Positions 35,702 through 44,766 of a stretch of 64,000 nt of DNA are shown in pieces. Position numbers and translations under genes: made by a program. Each line of letters starts with the position of its first letter. Position 1 is the first letter of the stretch. The notes beneath the pieces are model-generated. The model was not told the DNA's origin, made no database searches, and saw only the letters and a program-made list of their open reading frames with translations. This DNA comes from Roseicitreum antarcticum (GTDB lineage Bacteria; Pseudomonadota; Alphaproteobacteria; Rhodobacterales; Rhodobacteraceae): positions 434,001-498,000 of the forward strand of contig NZ_CP061498.1 in the NCBI RefSeq assembly GCF_014681765.1, in the 5' to 3' direction.

Positions 35702-36997
35702 ATGAGCATTGCCTTCCTTGCCTGCCTTGCGGCGGTCTTCGTGCTGGCGGCCATCGGCACGCCCATCGGCTATGCGATGCTGCTGGGCGGCGTTGTATAT
35801 CTGGCGGCGGTGGGGTCGGATCTGAGCCTTGCCGCTGAACAACTGATCCAGTCGGTATATGACGGTTACATCTTGCTGGCGGTGCCGCTGTTTATCGTGG
35901 CGGCAAACATCATGAACGCCGGCGCGATCAGTGAAAAATTGCTGAACTTCTGCGTGGCCATCGTGGGCCGCTTCCGCGCCGGGCTGGGTCATGTGAATAT
36001 TGTATCCTCATTGATCTTCGCAGGCATGTCGGGGTCGGCGGTCGCCGATGCGGCGGGGATCGGCAAGATCATCATCGGTATGATGACGAAGGATGGCCGC
36101 TATCCGCGCGGATACGCGGCGGCGCTGACGGCGGCTTCGGCCACCATCGGGCCGATCATCCCGCCCTCTATCCCCATGGTGATGTACGCCCTGATCTCTG
36201 GCCAATCCATCGGCTACCTCTTTCTGGCCGGGATCGTGCCGGGGTTCTTGATGGCGCTGATGCTGATGATCATGAACCACATCCGCGCCACGAAAATCGG
36301 CGTGGTCGAGGATACGCCCGTGCCACTGCGCGAGTTGCCGCGCCTGACCGGCGTGGCCTTTCCGGCGCTTTTGATGCCGGTGATCTTGCTGGGCGGCATT
36401 TACGGCGGCGCGACCACGCCCACCGAGGCGGCGGCGATCGCGGCCTTCTATGCGCTGCTGCTGACCGCATTCTTCTACCGCTCGCTGTCGGTGAGGGAAT
36501 TCTACCGCCAGTTGGTGGTCAGCGCGCGGCAGGCGGCGGCGGTGGGCATCGTGATCGGCTGCGCGCTGATCTTCAACTACATCGTCGCGTCCGAGCGGAT
36601 TCCCAACCAGTTGCAGGCGCTTTTGGCTGGGATGGACATGAGCCCCCTGTGGTTCTTGCTGGCCATCACGTTGCTGGTGTTGCTGCTGGGCTGCCTGCTG
36701 GATGCAACCACGATCATCCTTGTGGTGCTGCCGTTGTTCATTCCCACCTGTGCGGCGCTGGGGATCGACCTGATCCACTTCGGCGTGGTCGCGGTGGTGG
36801 CCAGCATGATCGGGCTGATCACACCGCCCTATGGGATGTTGTTATTCGTCATCAATGCAGTGACGGGCATCCGGCTGCGCGACATCATAATCAACGTTGT
36901 GCCCTTCTTGTTCGCGCTTCTGGTGGCTTTGCTGATCCTGATCCTGGTGCCCGACATCTCGCTTTGGTTGCCACGTCAGTTCGGATATCCGGGGTAG
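35702..36997 (+). CDS. dctM: TRAP transporter large membrane subunit DctM
   Basis: A 431-residue elevator-type permease with about twelve hydrophobic segments. Family blocks are LAVPLFIVAANIMNAG, FAGMSGSAVADAAGIGKIII, TAASATIGPIIPPSIPMVMYAL and GLITPPYGMLLFVIN. It moves the ligand delivered by DctP with sodium ions across the inner membrane. aroE starts three bases after its stop, which ties the transport to shikimate-type metabolism. Confidence 0.93.
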   Translation: MSIAFLACLAAVFVLAAIGTPIGYAMLLGGVVYLAAVGSDLSLAAEQLIQSVYDGYILLAVPLFIVAANIMNAGAISEKLLNFCVAIVGRFRAGLGHVNIVSSLIFAGMSGSAVADAAGIGKIIIGMMTKDGRYPRGYAAALTAASATIGPIIPPSIPMVMYALISGQSIGYLFLAGIVPGFLMALMLMIMNHIRATKIGVVEDTPVPLRELPRLTGVAFPALLMPVILLGGIYGGATTPTEAAAIAAFYALLLTAFFYRSLSVREFYRQLVVSARQAAAVGIVIGCALIFNYIVASERIPNQLQALLAGMDMSPLWFLLAITLLVLLLGCLLDATTIILVVLPLFIPTCAALGIDLIHFGVVAVVASMIGLITPPYGMLLFVINAVTGIRLRDIIINVVPFLFALLVALLILILVPDISLWLPRQFGYPG

Positions 36998-37000
36998 GAC

Positions 37001-37843
37001 ATGAAAAACTGGCGACTGGGCCTTATCGGCGGCAACATCACCGCCAGCCGCTCCCCGCTCCTGCACACGGTCTGCGGGCTGGCGGCGGGGGGCAATGCCA
37101 CTTATGATCTGATGGTGCCCGCCGAATGGGGGCTGAGTTTTGATGAAATGCTCGCGCATTGCAAGGGTGCTGGCTTCGACGGTGTGAATGTCACCTATCC
37201 GTTCAAGGAAGCCGCCGCCGCAACAGTGCCGCCCGGTGACCCGCTGGTGGCGGCTATGGGATCGGCCAATACAGTGTGCTTCACGCAGCAAGGGCCGCGC
37301 GCGTTCAACACCGATTACACGGGCTTCATGGCGGCGTTCAGCGCACGTTTTCCGGGCCGTGCGCCGGGCCGGGTGCTGGTGCTGGGCACTGGCGGGGTGG
37401 GGCGTGCCGTGGTCTTCGGACTGGCGCAACTGGGCGCGCGCGCGCTGGTGTTGCATGACACCGATCCTGCGCGGATCGCATCACTGAGCCGGGCGGTCGG
37501 GGGGCAGTTCGACCTGCCTGTGCATGCCGCTGATGCCGATGCGCTGGCGGATCTTGACGGCTTTGACGGCGTGGTGAACTGCACGCCCTTGGGGATGGAA
37601 GGGCGGCCGGGGTCGCCGCTGCCGGATGGGCTGCGCGGCAATCCGAGCTGGGCATTCGATGCCGTCTACACGCCCGAGGATACGACCTTTCGCGCGCAGC
37701 TAGAGAACCTTGGTGCGGATTTCCTGTCAGGGTATGACCTGTATTTCCATCAGGGCGTCCAAGCCTTCGCGCATTTCTCAGGCACGGCCGCACTGGATGC
37801 CGAATGGGTGCGGTCGGTGATTTCGCACCGCGCCGATGGTTAA
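37001..37843 (+). CDS. aroE: Shikimate/quinate dehydrogenase, AroE family
   Basis: A 280-residue NAD(P)-dependent dehydrogenase. The shikimate-binding region has SRSPLLH, the catalytic Lys in NVTYPFKEAA and the catalytic Asp in FNTDYTGF. The cofactor loop is GTGGVGRA, and the C-terminal block is YNxx-like DAVYTPEDTTF with LSGYDLYFHQGVQAF. Because it is the last gene of a TRAP operon, it probably oxidises imported quinate or shikimate rather than serving aromatic amino acid synthesis. Whether it prefers NAD cannot be read with confidence. Confidence 0.9.
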   Translation: MKNWRLGLIGGNITASRSPLLHTVCGLAAGGNATYDLMVPAEWGLSFDEMLAHCKGAGFDGVNVTYPFKEAAAATVPPGDPLVAAMGSANTVCFTQQGPRAFNTDYTGFMAAFSARFPGRAPGRVLVLGTGGVGRAVVFGLAQLGARALVLHDTDPARIASLSRAVGGQFDLPVHAADADALADLDGFDGVVNCTPLGMEGRPGSPLPDGLRGNPSWAFDAVYTPEDTTFRAQLENLGADFLSGYDLYFHQGVQAFAHFSGTAALDAEWVRSVISHRADG

Positions 37844-37853
37844 TAGATTGGTT

Positions 37854-37888
37854 TAACAACTGCCGACAGTGCGTTGTTATTAAATAAC
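37854..37888. terminator. Inverted repeats between convergent aroE and GntR gene
   Basis: TAACAAC (37854-37860) and GTTGTTA (37873-37879) form a 7-bp stem around 12 bases. Overlapping it, GTTATT-A-AATAAC (37876-37888) is a perfect palindrome. The site is between convergent genes and may end both transcripts or bind the regulator. Confidence 0.45.
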
Positions 37889-37889
37889 T

Positions 37890-38552
37890 TCAGGATGTTT
37901 CCTGCGCCCGGTTTGCCCGCAGCGCATGCGTCACCCCGCCGTCGATATGGCGGATAAGCGTGGCGCGCGCGCCCTCGACATCCCGCGCAAGGGCAGCATC
38001 CAGCAGCGTGCGATGTTCATCGGCGGCCACCTGGCCGCGAAAGGTCAGATAGATCATCTGGTAGCGCAGGTATTTGTCGAAAACCGTCTCGTGCAACGCC
38101 AACAATTCCGCGGACTGGCACCCCATGATGAGAGTTTGGTGAAACTCAAAATCATAGCGTTTCCATTCGGTGCGGTCGCCGGTGGCATCTGCCAGCATCC
38201 GCGCCTCGACCCGCGACAGGCGGTAGTGCGCCGCGACCACGTTGCTTTCCCATTCCATCGTGCCGTTGCGGATGGATTGTTCCAGCGCGTTCAGTTCGAT
38301 CAGTTTGCGCAGCTCTGCAATCTCGATCAGGTTCCCGGCCGAGATGGAGGCGACCGAGAACCCGCGCGAATCCTGCAAGACAACCAGTCGTTCGGACACA
38401 AGGCGGTTGAGGACCTCGCGCAGGGTGGGGACTGACGCGCCGTAGCTGGCGCGCAGGTCGTCCAGCCGCAGCCGCATGTCTGGCGGCAGCTTGCCAAAGA
38501 TGATGTCGGCGCGCAGCGCGGCATAGGTGGATTGAAACAGCGTCGCAGTCAT
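37890..38552 (-). CDS. GntR-family regulator, FCD type
   Basis: A 220-residue regulator with an N-terminal winged helix (about 8-75; LRADIIFGKLPPDMRLRLDDLRASYGAS, TLREVLNRLVSERLV) and a C-terminal all-helical FCD ligand domain (about 80-210; IELRKLIELNALEQSI, EFHQTLIMGCQS, EHRTLLDAALARDVEGA). FCD proteins usually bind organic acids. Being at the end of the quinate-type cluster, it probably represses it and is relieved by the substrate, which is inference. Confidence 0.9.
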   Translation of the reverse strand: MTATLFQSTYAALRADIIFGKLPPDMRLRLDDLRASYGASVPTLREVLNRLVSERLVVLQDSRGFSVASISAGNLIEIAELRKLIELNALEQSIRNGTMEWESNVVAAHYRLSRVEARMLADATGDRTEWKRYDFEFHQTLIMGCQSAELLALHETVFDKYLRYQMIYLTFRGQVAADEHRTLLDAALARDVEGARATLIRHIDGGVTHALRANRAQETS

Positions 38553-38656
38553 GGCGGCCCCGAGATTGGTCGGGCGCGCACATCGCCCGATAAACGATTA
38601 TACGAGCGAATTATGATGATGCGCCCGTAACGCAGGGTATCAGATGAAAACGCCAT

Positions 38657-38679
38657 GGCGCCAGAAAAATTCTTGCGCC
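38657..38679. promoter_or_regulatory. Imperfect 10-bp inverted repeat
   Basis: GGCGCCAGAA and TTCTTGCGCC flank AAA with one mismatch. It lies between the GntR gene (both minus strand) and the end of gtrA; it can be a weak terminator of gtrA or an operator in front of the GntR gene. No T-run is seen. Confidence 0.4.
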
Positions 38680-38708
38680 TTACAGGATGCAGTCTAAACG
38701 ATTTTTGA

Positions 38709-39107
38709 TTACCCGCCGCGCGTATCGCGGCCAGGGTCGTCGCGGCGAAATACCACCAGCGCGTTGACGGCATAGTTGAACACGAAGGCCCCGCCGATGC
38801 CGCAGGTCTTCGCCAGCCATGGCGCCAGCCCCAGCATTGTCGCCGCGCTGAGCGTCAGCCCGGTGTTCAGGCACAGCCCCAAGGTGGCAAAGGCGGCAAA
38901 TCCCGCCAGCCGCCGCCATGTCGCCTTCGCGCCGAAGACATAGGCTGAGGACAGCGCGAAATTAACCAGCATCGCCAGCGCGAAGCTGAGGACTGCGGCG
39001 GGCAGCAGCGCCATGCCCGCGCTGGTCAGGACAACGAAGCCGCCCAGATCTACGCAGGCGGCCAGCCCACCCGCCACGATATAGCGTCCGAACTGGCGCG
39101 CCTGCAT
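38709..39107 (-). CDS. gtrA: GtrA-family membrane protein
   Basis: A 132-residue protein with four hydrophobic segments and the GtrA-type start FGRYIVAGGLAACVDLGGFVVL, VNFALSSAYVF and a C-terminal FVFNYAVNALVVFRR. GtrA proteins are thought to move polyprenyl-phosphate-linked sugars across the membrane. It lies 14 bases downstream of the UbiA-type gene, forming one operon. Confidence 0.88.
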   Translation of the reverse strand: MQARQFGRYIVAGGLAACVDLGGFVVLTSAGMALLPAAVLSFALAMLVNFALSSAYVFGAKATWRRLAGFAAFATLGLCLNTGLTLSAATMLGLAPWLAKTCGIGGAFVFNYAVNALVVFRRDDPGRDTRGG

Positions 39108-39121
39108 GTCATTTCCCCTGA

Positions 39122-40138
39122 CTATTGCGCCCCTTGAGGCGTCAGAGCGATGAAATGCTGCTCGGCCAGCAGGTCCAGCACGGGGATGTCAACAAAGGTG
39201 GTGACACCGAACAACACCGCAATCAGGGCCGAGACCGCCATCAGCCGTGTCTCGCGGAACAGCTTTTCGGGGCGGCGCGCGGCAGAATCCGGGCGCAGTG
39301 CCATGGCGTAGTATTCGGCGAAGAGGAAAGTGATGAAGGGGAACAGCAACACATATTCGATGCGGTACTTCGCCACGAAGATCGCGAGGAAGTACGCACA
39401 CAGCAGCGCGTAGGTCTGGTTGGCGACCGACAGCCGCGCCTCGGTGTAATAGGCAAATGACCGGCGGTAGAGCGCAAGCCGGGCCTGTCCCATTTCGGCG
39501 GTGATGTCGCGGAATTCGGCCAGCCGCTTGGCGTTCATCAAGAACGCGCCGCCAAACCAGAATGACAAGAGGACAGATGCCGGCGGCAGGGTCGTGGGGT
39601 CCACCATTGCCCAGCCCAGCATCATGCGCAGCGGGTTGTTCAGCGATTCGCTCAGCACATCGACATAGGGACGGTCCTTGCTGCGGACCGGCTGCACGTT
39701 GTAGATCACGCCCGCGCAGACAAAGGCTGCCGCGGTCACCATGAAAGTGGCATTGACCAGCGCCGCCAGCCCGACGCCGGTGACCACCAGCGCGGCATAG
39801 AAACTGTAGACGATCACGGGGTCCAGTTCGGTCTGGACCGCTGCGCGCTGCGATTTCTCGGGGTGGTGGGCGTCAAAGTCACGGTCCAGCCATTCGTTGA
39901 TGACATAATTGGCCGATGCTACCGCCACCGCCGCCAGGAAGCCCAGCACCAGATTGGCCAACAGCGGCGTCTCGCCCACCCCGCGCAGCAAGATCGCCAA
40001 TGCGATCCCAGGCAGAATGAACACATGCTTGGTCATATGGTCCAGCCGCGCGATGCGCAGGTAGTCGCGCCAGCCTGCCTTAAGGCGATGCGTGGGCTGG
40101 CCGAAACCGCGGGGCGGGTTTGTCTCGATGTTTGCCAT
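39122..40138 (-). CDS. UbiA-family prenyltransferase, polyprenyl-phosphate phosphoribosyltransferase type
   Basis: A 338-residue polytopic membrane enzyme. The first metal motif is NEWLDRDFDAHHPEKSQR; the HPxK extension is typical for decaprenyl-phosphate phosphoribosyl transferases and not for UbiA quinone enzymes. The second site is YNVQPVRSKDRPYVDVLSE. It may attach phosphoribose to a polyprenyl phosphate for envelope glycan synthesis. AGGA lies eight bases before the ATG at 40138; ATG 40168 or TTG 40192 would add 10 or 18 residues. The gtrA gene follows. Confidence 0.82.
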   Translation of the reverse strand: MANIETNPPRGFGQPTHRLKAGWRDYLRIARLDHMTKHVFILPGIALAILLRGVGETPLLANLVLGFLAAVAVASANYVINEWLDRDFDAHHPEKSQRAAVQTELDPVIVYSFYAALVVTGVGLAALVNATFMVTAAAFVCAGVIYNVQPVRSKDRPYVDVLSESLNNPLRMMLGWAMVDPTTLPPASVLLSFWFGGAFLMNAKRLAEFRDITAEMGQARLALYRRSFAYYTEARLSVANQTYALLCAYFLAIFVAKYRIEYVLLFPFITFLFAEYYAMALRPDSAARRPEKLFRETRLMAVSALIAVLFGVTTFVDIPVLDLLAEQHFIALTPQGAQ

Positions 40139-40204
40139 GTTCTGCGTCCTGTGTTCAGACTTGCTCATGCTGTCCAAGGGGTTGGGGTTCAAAGGAATTC
40201 TGGG

Positions 40205-43084
40205 TCAATTGTCTTCGGGGTCGGCGTTTGGCATCTTTGGCGGGTGCACCAGCGCCACCAGCGCCAGCATTGCTACTGGCAGCAGCCAGATGACCCGTGC
40301 CTGAAACCTGTCGTAGGGGGATGCGAGCACGCCGCAGATTACCGCGTTCAGCACGATCCCGGCCAGCAGCACCGCCACGATCAGCAAGCCCTGGTGCAGG
40401 TGGGCGCGCCGCAACATCTCGACCTTGCGGGCCTGCGCGGCGCGGCTCTCGGTGCCGTGGGTCCGAACGATGCGCCCCTCGGCGGCTTGGTTCAGCCCGG
40501 CGATGGTGTTTGCAGCGGTGGACAACGCGCGGCCGACAGGCAGGGCATCGCGCCTGCGCTGTGCGTCCAGGTACAATTGCCGCGCCGCGCGTCCGCCAAA
40601 GATCAGCGCGGCCAGTACCACGATCCATGTGGTCAGCGTCAGCGCGCCCAGCAGGCCGGGATTGCCATGGATGACCGAGGCGCGGGTGGCCGCCTGCACC
40701 GATCCGGGGAAGGTTATGGCGCGTTCCTCAAAGATTGCGGGTGGCATCTGGACGCCGTTCGAGGCAAATCGCACCAGTTGTTCGGCGCTGGCCGCCATGG
40801 CGAAGCCAAGCGTGCGCAGCGGCGCATCGGCAAACACCGCCAGCGCGAAACGGGTCTGTTCTTCGGACAAGGCGATGGACATCGCCACCGGGTCGTTGGG
40901 GAAGGGGCCCGTCGGCAGGTTGTGGTCGGCGAACAGGAAGCCGATCCAGTGCATTGGCGCCTGGTCGGCATAGGCGCAGACGGCAAAGCCGGACTCGGGG
41001 CAGTGGCGACGCAAGTAGTGGGTGCCCACCTGGCTGTCGATCAGATGCGCGGTCAGATGCGGGCGGTGGATGATGGTTCTGTCGTCCGACCGCTCCAGCA
41101 GCCGCACTGACGCGGTGTCGAGCAGGGCCGCGCCGCCCACCGATGCCAGTACCGCCAGCGCGCCCAGCGTCGCGCCGGGCCGCCGCAGCGTGGTTGCCAG
41201 CAGTCCCGCGCCCAGTGCTGCGCCCAACAACAGGTGGCTGCCATGCGATATCATCGCAAACAAAGCCGTCGTACAGAGAATGGCGCGCTGCATCCGCGTC
41301 AGGCTGTGCCAGCACGCGACCAGCAGCGCCACAGCAAGGATCAAAAGCCCCGCCAGCAGATCGGGCATCGCCAGCCCGGCAAACAGGCCCAGCGGCGTCA
41401 GGAGGCCGATTGCGCCGACGCCCGCCAGCCAGCGCCCGGTCAGACGACGGCCCAGCCCCCGGGTCCAGATCAGCGCCAGCATCCAGGTGGTCAGCGCGCC
41501 ATAAAGCGCAATCATCGGCCAGCCGCCGCCCACCGCCTGCATGGCCGAGGCGATGATGCGGAAATAGAGGGATCGGTTGCGATAGACGACCTCGGTCGCG
41601 CCATCTGCGGGTCCTGCGGGCATCGCCACATCGCCCGCCAATTGCGGTGCGCTTGCCGCAAGGTCTGCACCGGTTGCTGCGGTATCGGACCCGAAGGACA
41701 ACAGCCCCTCAAGCGCTGTGCGGATCGCATCGGTGCTGGAGACGTAATAAACGGAATCGAAATAGATGAACGGCGCGCCGTTCATAAGGGCGGGCAAAGC
41801 AATCATCGCCATGCCGCCCAGAACCCAAGGCCACAGCGGCTTTGTCACCACCGGCACCTGATTGGCGTGCTCGGCCCCTGGCAGGCGACGCCCGGCCAGG
41901 TAGCGGCGCATCCGTTGCACCATGCGCAGCGATGGTTCATCGACCAGCAGGGTGAAAGCCTGCGATATTGCGAAGGTCATGGCGATGTAGACAGCGAAAA
42001 GCAGCCCCGGCGGCATCTCCAGGTTCAGCTGCGCCGATGCGACAAAAGTATAAAGCAGCGGCACATGCACGAGGTAGAGCGCGAAGGAAAGCCGCCCGAA
42101 CCATTGCGGCAGCCGCGTCGACAAAAGGGTCGCAAAGGGCGCAAGCCGCAGGGCCGCCAGCATCAGAAATGTGGCCGCCAGAACCGCGGTCAGGCCCCAG
42201 GTGTTGCCGGGGTGAAACCGTGTCGGCACGCCCGCCAGTTCCATCCGGCCGATGAACCCTTCGGCCGGGGCGCCAAGCATGATCCCTGCGACCAGCGCCA
42301 GCAGGCCCACCCAGCCGGGCAGGCGCTGCAGCAGCCCGCGTTTTTGCGCCTCATAGAGCAGCGCGCCGGTGACGAAGCACAGATAGGCGTCGCGGATCAA
42401 AAACAGCCCCAGCGCCGCAAACCCGGCCAATGCCGCAAAGCGTAGCGCCGTGTGGTGGCGGCCTATCCAGTAGACGACGAACAATGCGACCGAACCCACA
42501 AGCTCGACCTGCATGGTCCACAAGACGTTGTTGATCGGCGAGGCACCTGCGATGAAGCTTCCCGCCACCCCGTCATATAGCCCCGCCCAGACCGAGGGCA
42601 GATCGCCCTGCACGCTGTAGCTTAGCCATGCCGAGGGCGCAGGCATCGCCGCCGCCAGATCGCGCGCAGCGGTGGGGATCAGCGTCAGCCAGAACAGCGC
42701 CAGAAGCACGCTGGCCGTGACCGGGATTGCCAGCCGGAAATACCGCGTGACGGTATTGGACAGCAGGTGGTCTGCCCGCCGCTCTGCCGCCGCAGCCATG
42801 ACGAAACCCGAAAGCACGAAGAACACCAGAACCGCGAATTCGCCGTTCCAGAAGATCGCCAGCGGCGTATCGGCCAGCCAGTGGGGCGCTGCGCCATAGC
42901 GCGGCACCATTTGTGGGTGCAGCATGGCCATGTAGTGAAACACCACGACGATCACTGCCGCCACGCCGCGCAACCCGTCCAGCGCCAACAGCCGCGCGGC
43001 GTCTTGCGCGCGCGTCTGTGGGGGGAATGCAACGCTTGAGGAATGGATCATCTTGCGCCCCGGAATTTCGCTTTGTATCGACAT
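40205..43084 (-). CDS. Acyltransferase-3 fused to a large polytopic membrane domain
   Basis: About 959 residues with the start at 43084 (ATG at 43051 is an alternative; the frame is open to 43225). The N-terminal part (about 20-400) is an OafA/YrhL-type acyltransferase: LLALDGLRGVAAVIVVVFHY with catalytic-type His, FVLSGFVMA, LWTMQVELVGSVALFV. The C-terminal half is a second set of about ten membrane segments with a large extracytoplasmic part (residues near 570-800) that includes FDSVYYVSSTDA early on, like the first loop Asp of GT-C glycosyltransferases. I do not recognise this half with certainty. UbiA-type and gtrA genes follow 12 and 14 bases apart. Confidence 0.78.
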   Translation of the reverse strand: MSIQSEIPGRKMIHSSSVAFPPQTRAQDAARLLALDGLRGVAAVIVVVFHYMAMLHPQMVPRYGAAPHWLADTPLAIFWNGEFAVLVFFVLSGFVMAAAAERRADHLLSNTVTRYFRLAIPVTASVLLALFWLTLIPTAARDLAAAMPAPSAWLSYSVQGDLPSVWAGLYDGVAGSFIAGASPINNVLWTMQVELVGSVALFVVYWIGRHHTALRFAALAGFAALGLFLIRDAYLCFVTGALLYEAQKRGLLQRLPGWVGLLALVAGIMLGAPAEGFIGRMELAGVPTRFHPGNTWGLTAVLAATFLMLAALRLAPFATLLSTRLPQWFGRLSFALYLVHVPLLYTFVASAQLNLEMPPGLLFAVYIAMTFAISQAFTLLVDEPSLRMVQRMRRYLAGRRLPGAEHANQVPVVTKPLWPWVLGGMAMIALPALMNGAPFIYFDSVYYVSSTDAIRTALEGLLSFGSDTAATGADLAASAPQLAGDVAMPAGPADGATEVVYRNRSLYFRIIASAMQAVGGGWPMIALYGALTTWMLALIWTRGLGRRLTGRWLAGVGAIGLLTPLGLFAGLAMPDLLAGLLILAVALLVACWHSLTRMQRAILCTTALFAMISHGSHLLLGAALGAGLLATTLRRPGATLGALAVLASVGGAALLDTASVRLLERSDDRTIIHRPHLTAHLIDSQVGTHYLRRHCPESGFAVCAYADQAPMHWIGFLFADHNLPTGPFPNDPVAMSIALSEEQTRFALAVFADAPLRTLGFAMAASAEQLVRFASNGVQMPPAIFEERAITFPGSVQAATRASVIHGNPGLLGALTLTTWIVVLAALIFGGRAARQLYLDAQRRRDALPVGRALSTAANTIAGLNQAAEGRIVRTHGTESRAAQARKVEMLRRAHLHQGLLIVAVLLAGIVLNAVICGVLASPYDRFQARVIWLLPVAMLALVALVHPPKMPNADPEDN

Positions 43085-43296
43085 GTCTCGGCAATCTACC
43101 AGAAAAGTGGCCAACTTGTGTCGATTTGAGGTTAAGCTGATGGTAATGCTGCATTCGTGCGGGCGCGGGGCTGGCGGTTGGCTGTTTTCCGTGCGCTGCT
43201 GCGGGTGATCGCCGCAGTTGACCAAACCTGATCTGAACCGACGCCTGCCCCCGACACAGAACGCCCACTTTCCAGATGCAATAGCCGGAGGCCCAG

Positions 43297-44478
43297 ATGC
43301 GCCCGCCTGTCCCCCCGCCCACCGCTGTCGGCGGGCCCGTCCATCACGACGTTGCCGCTGACATTACAGACGCGGGCATTCCTGATACCGGCATCGCCCA
43401 GGCCCAAACCTCTGATGCTGACCTTTCGGATGATGGCGCAGCGGCAGATGCGGCTTCCGGCCCAGCCACGCTGGCTGTCGATCTCGATGGCACGCTGATC
43501 CGCAGTGATGTGTTGTTTGAAAGCTTCTGGCGCGCCTTTGCCCGCGAACCACGCGCACCGCTTCGGGCGGTCGCGGCCTTGATGCGCGGCGGGCGCCCCG
43601 GGCTGAAGCGGCGGCTGGCGGCATTGGGGCCGGTGGATGTGACGCGGCTTCCTTATAACCGGCCAGTGCTGGACCTGATTGCGGGCGCCCGGGCGTCGGG
43701 GCAGCACACTGCCCTTGTCACCGCCGCCGATCAGGGGCTGGCCGATGCGGTGGCGGGGCATCTGGGCCTCTTTGATGCAGTACATGGCAGCCAGCCCGGC
43801 CTTAACCTCAAAGGCTCGGCCAAGGCTGCGTTCCTGCGCGAAACCTACGGCGCGGGCGGCTATGTCTATGCGGGCGATTCCACGGCGGATCTGAAGGTCT
43901 GGCCCGGGGCGGCGGGGGCGGTAACGGTCACGCACAGGACCGATCTGCGCGCCCGCGTCGATGGCTTGGGTATTCCCGTGACGCATCTGTCCAGTGATGT
44001 GCCAAGGCTTGGTGCGCTGCGCACCTTGCCGGGGCTGTGGGAAATGGCGGCCGGCGCCTTGGTCCTGGTGGCGCTGCTGTGGGCCATGCCTGACCGTGCG
44101 CCTGACCGTGCGCCTTCCGTGGGTTCAGCCGCCGCGACGGTGGTGGCGGGGTTGATTGTCGCGGGATTCGCGCTGCTGCATCTTGGCGGGCTGATGACCA
44201 TGGACTTGCTGCGCCGCGCCGATGAAGGTGGGGACAGCGCTGCGGAGCGGGCATTTGGCTTGCCGCGCGCGACGTTGGTGGCGATTGCGCTGGCGGTGGG
44301 GGGCGTGGCGTTGCTGGCCACCACGGGTGCAGGGCCGCTGGTTTGCGCGGCGCTTTTCGGGGTGACATTTTGCTTGTCTGCGGCCCGCAGGCGCCCCGCA
44401 TGGGGCGGCGCAGTGTTCACCGCCGGGCGCCTGAGCCTGATGGTGTTGGCCGCGATCCTTGCGAAAGGGGGCTTTTGA
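43297..44478 (+). CDS. HAD-family phosphatase with C-terminal membrane domain
   Basis: A 393-residue protein. After an extension of 55 residues, a HAD domain has D62-L-D64-G-T motif 1, VTAADQG motif 2, the Lys in LKGSAKAAFLRE and GDSTADLKVW motif 4. From about residue 245 there are four or five hydrophobic segments. In many bacteria this HAD type is fused to a UbiA domain; here the membrane tail lacks the Asp-rich UbiA motifs and the UbiA enzyme is encoded divergently. It might dephosphorylate the polyprenyl-phosphoribose-5-phosphate. GGAGG lies seven bases before the ATG. Confidence 0.82.
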   Translation: MRPPVPPPTAVGGPVHHDVAADITDAGIPDTGIAQAQTSDADLSDDGAAADAASGPATLAVDLDGTLIRSDVLFESFWRAFAREPRAPLRAVAALMRGGRPGLKRRLAALGPVDVTRLPYNRPVLDLIAGARASGQHTALVTAADQGLADAVAGHLGLFDAVHGSQPGLNLKGSAKAAFLRETYGAGGYVYAGDSTADLKVWPGAAGAVTVTHRTDLRARVDGLGIPVTHLSSDVPRLGALRTLPGLWEMAAGALVLVALLWAMPDRAPDRAPSVGSAAATVVAGLIVAGFALLHLGGLMTMDLLRRADEGGDSAAERAFGLPRATLVAIALAVGGVALLATTGAGPLVCAALFGVTFCLSAARRRPAWGGAVFTAGRLSLMVLAAILAKGGF

Positions 44479-44729
44479 GCGCCCTGCAACTGTAACGGAA
44501 GCCCTCGAAACGCCCGATGCGTTTGGTGTTCACTCTTTTGTCAAATGCTGGCCGGGCCGTCGTCAGCCCGGCCCAACGCCCCCGGTCTATCGCCCGGGTC
44601 GAACAAACGCAGCGCCGCAGCCGATAGGGCGCACGCGCGTGCGGTCCAAAAGCGGCAAGGCGCAGCTTGGTGCGTGGCGCGTCCATTTGAATTCACGCGC
44701 CACGCCTTTACGTGCTTAAATCGCACGTT

Positions 44730-44757
44730 GGGAAAGCGAAATCGCTTCCCGCTTTTT
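44730..44757 (+). terminator. Terminator hairpin between HAD gene and FKBP gene
   Basis: GGGAAAGCG and CGCTTCCC form a stem around AAAT, followed by GCTTTTT on the plus strand; an A-run on the other side lets it serve the minus-strand FKBP gene too. The 270 bases before it hold no gene. Confidence 0.55.
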
Positions 44758-44766
44758 GCAAAACGC

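Noticed and set aside
42573-43322. 249-codon minus-strand frame overlapping the acyltransferase start
   Set aside because: It runs in another frame of the same strand as the acyltransferase and has no hydrophobic pattern or motif.
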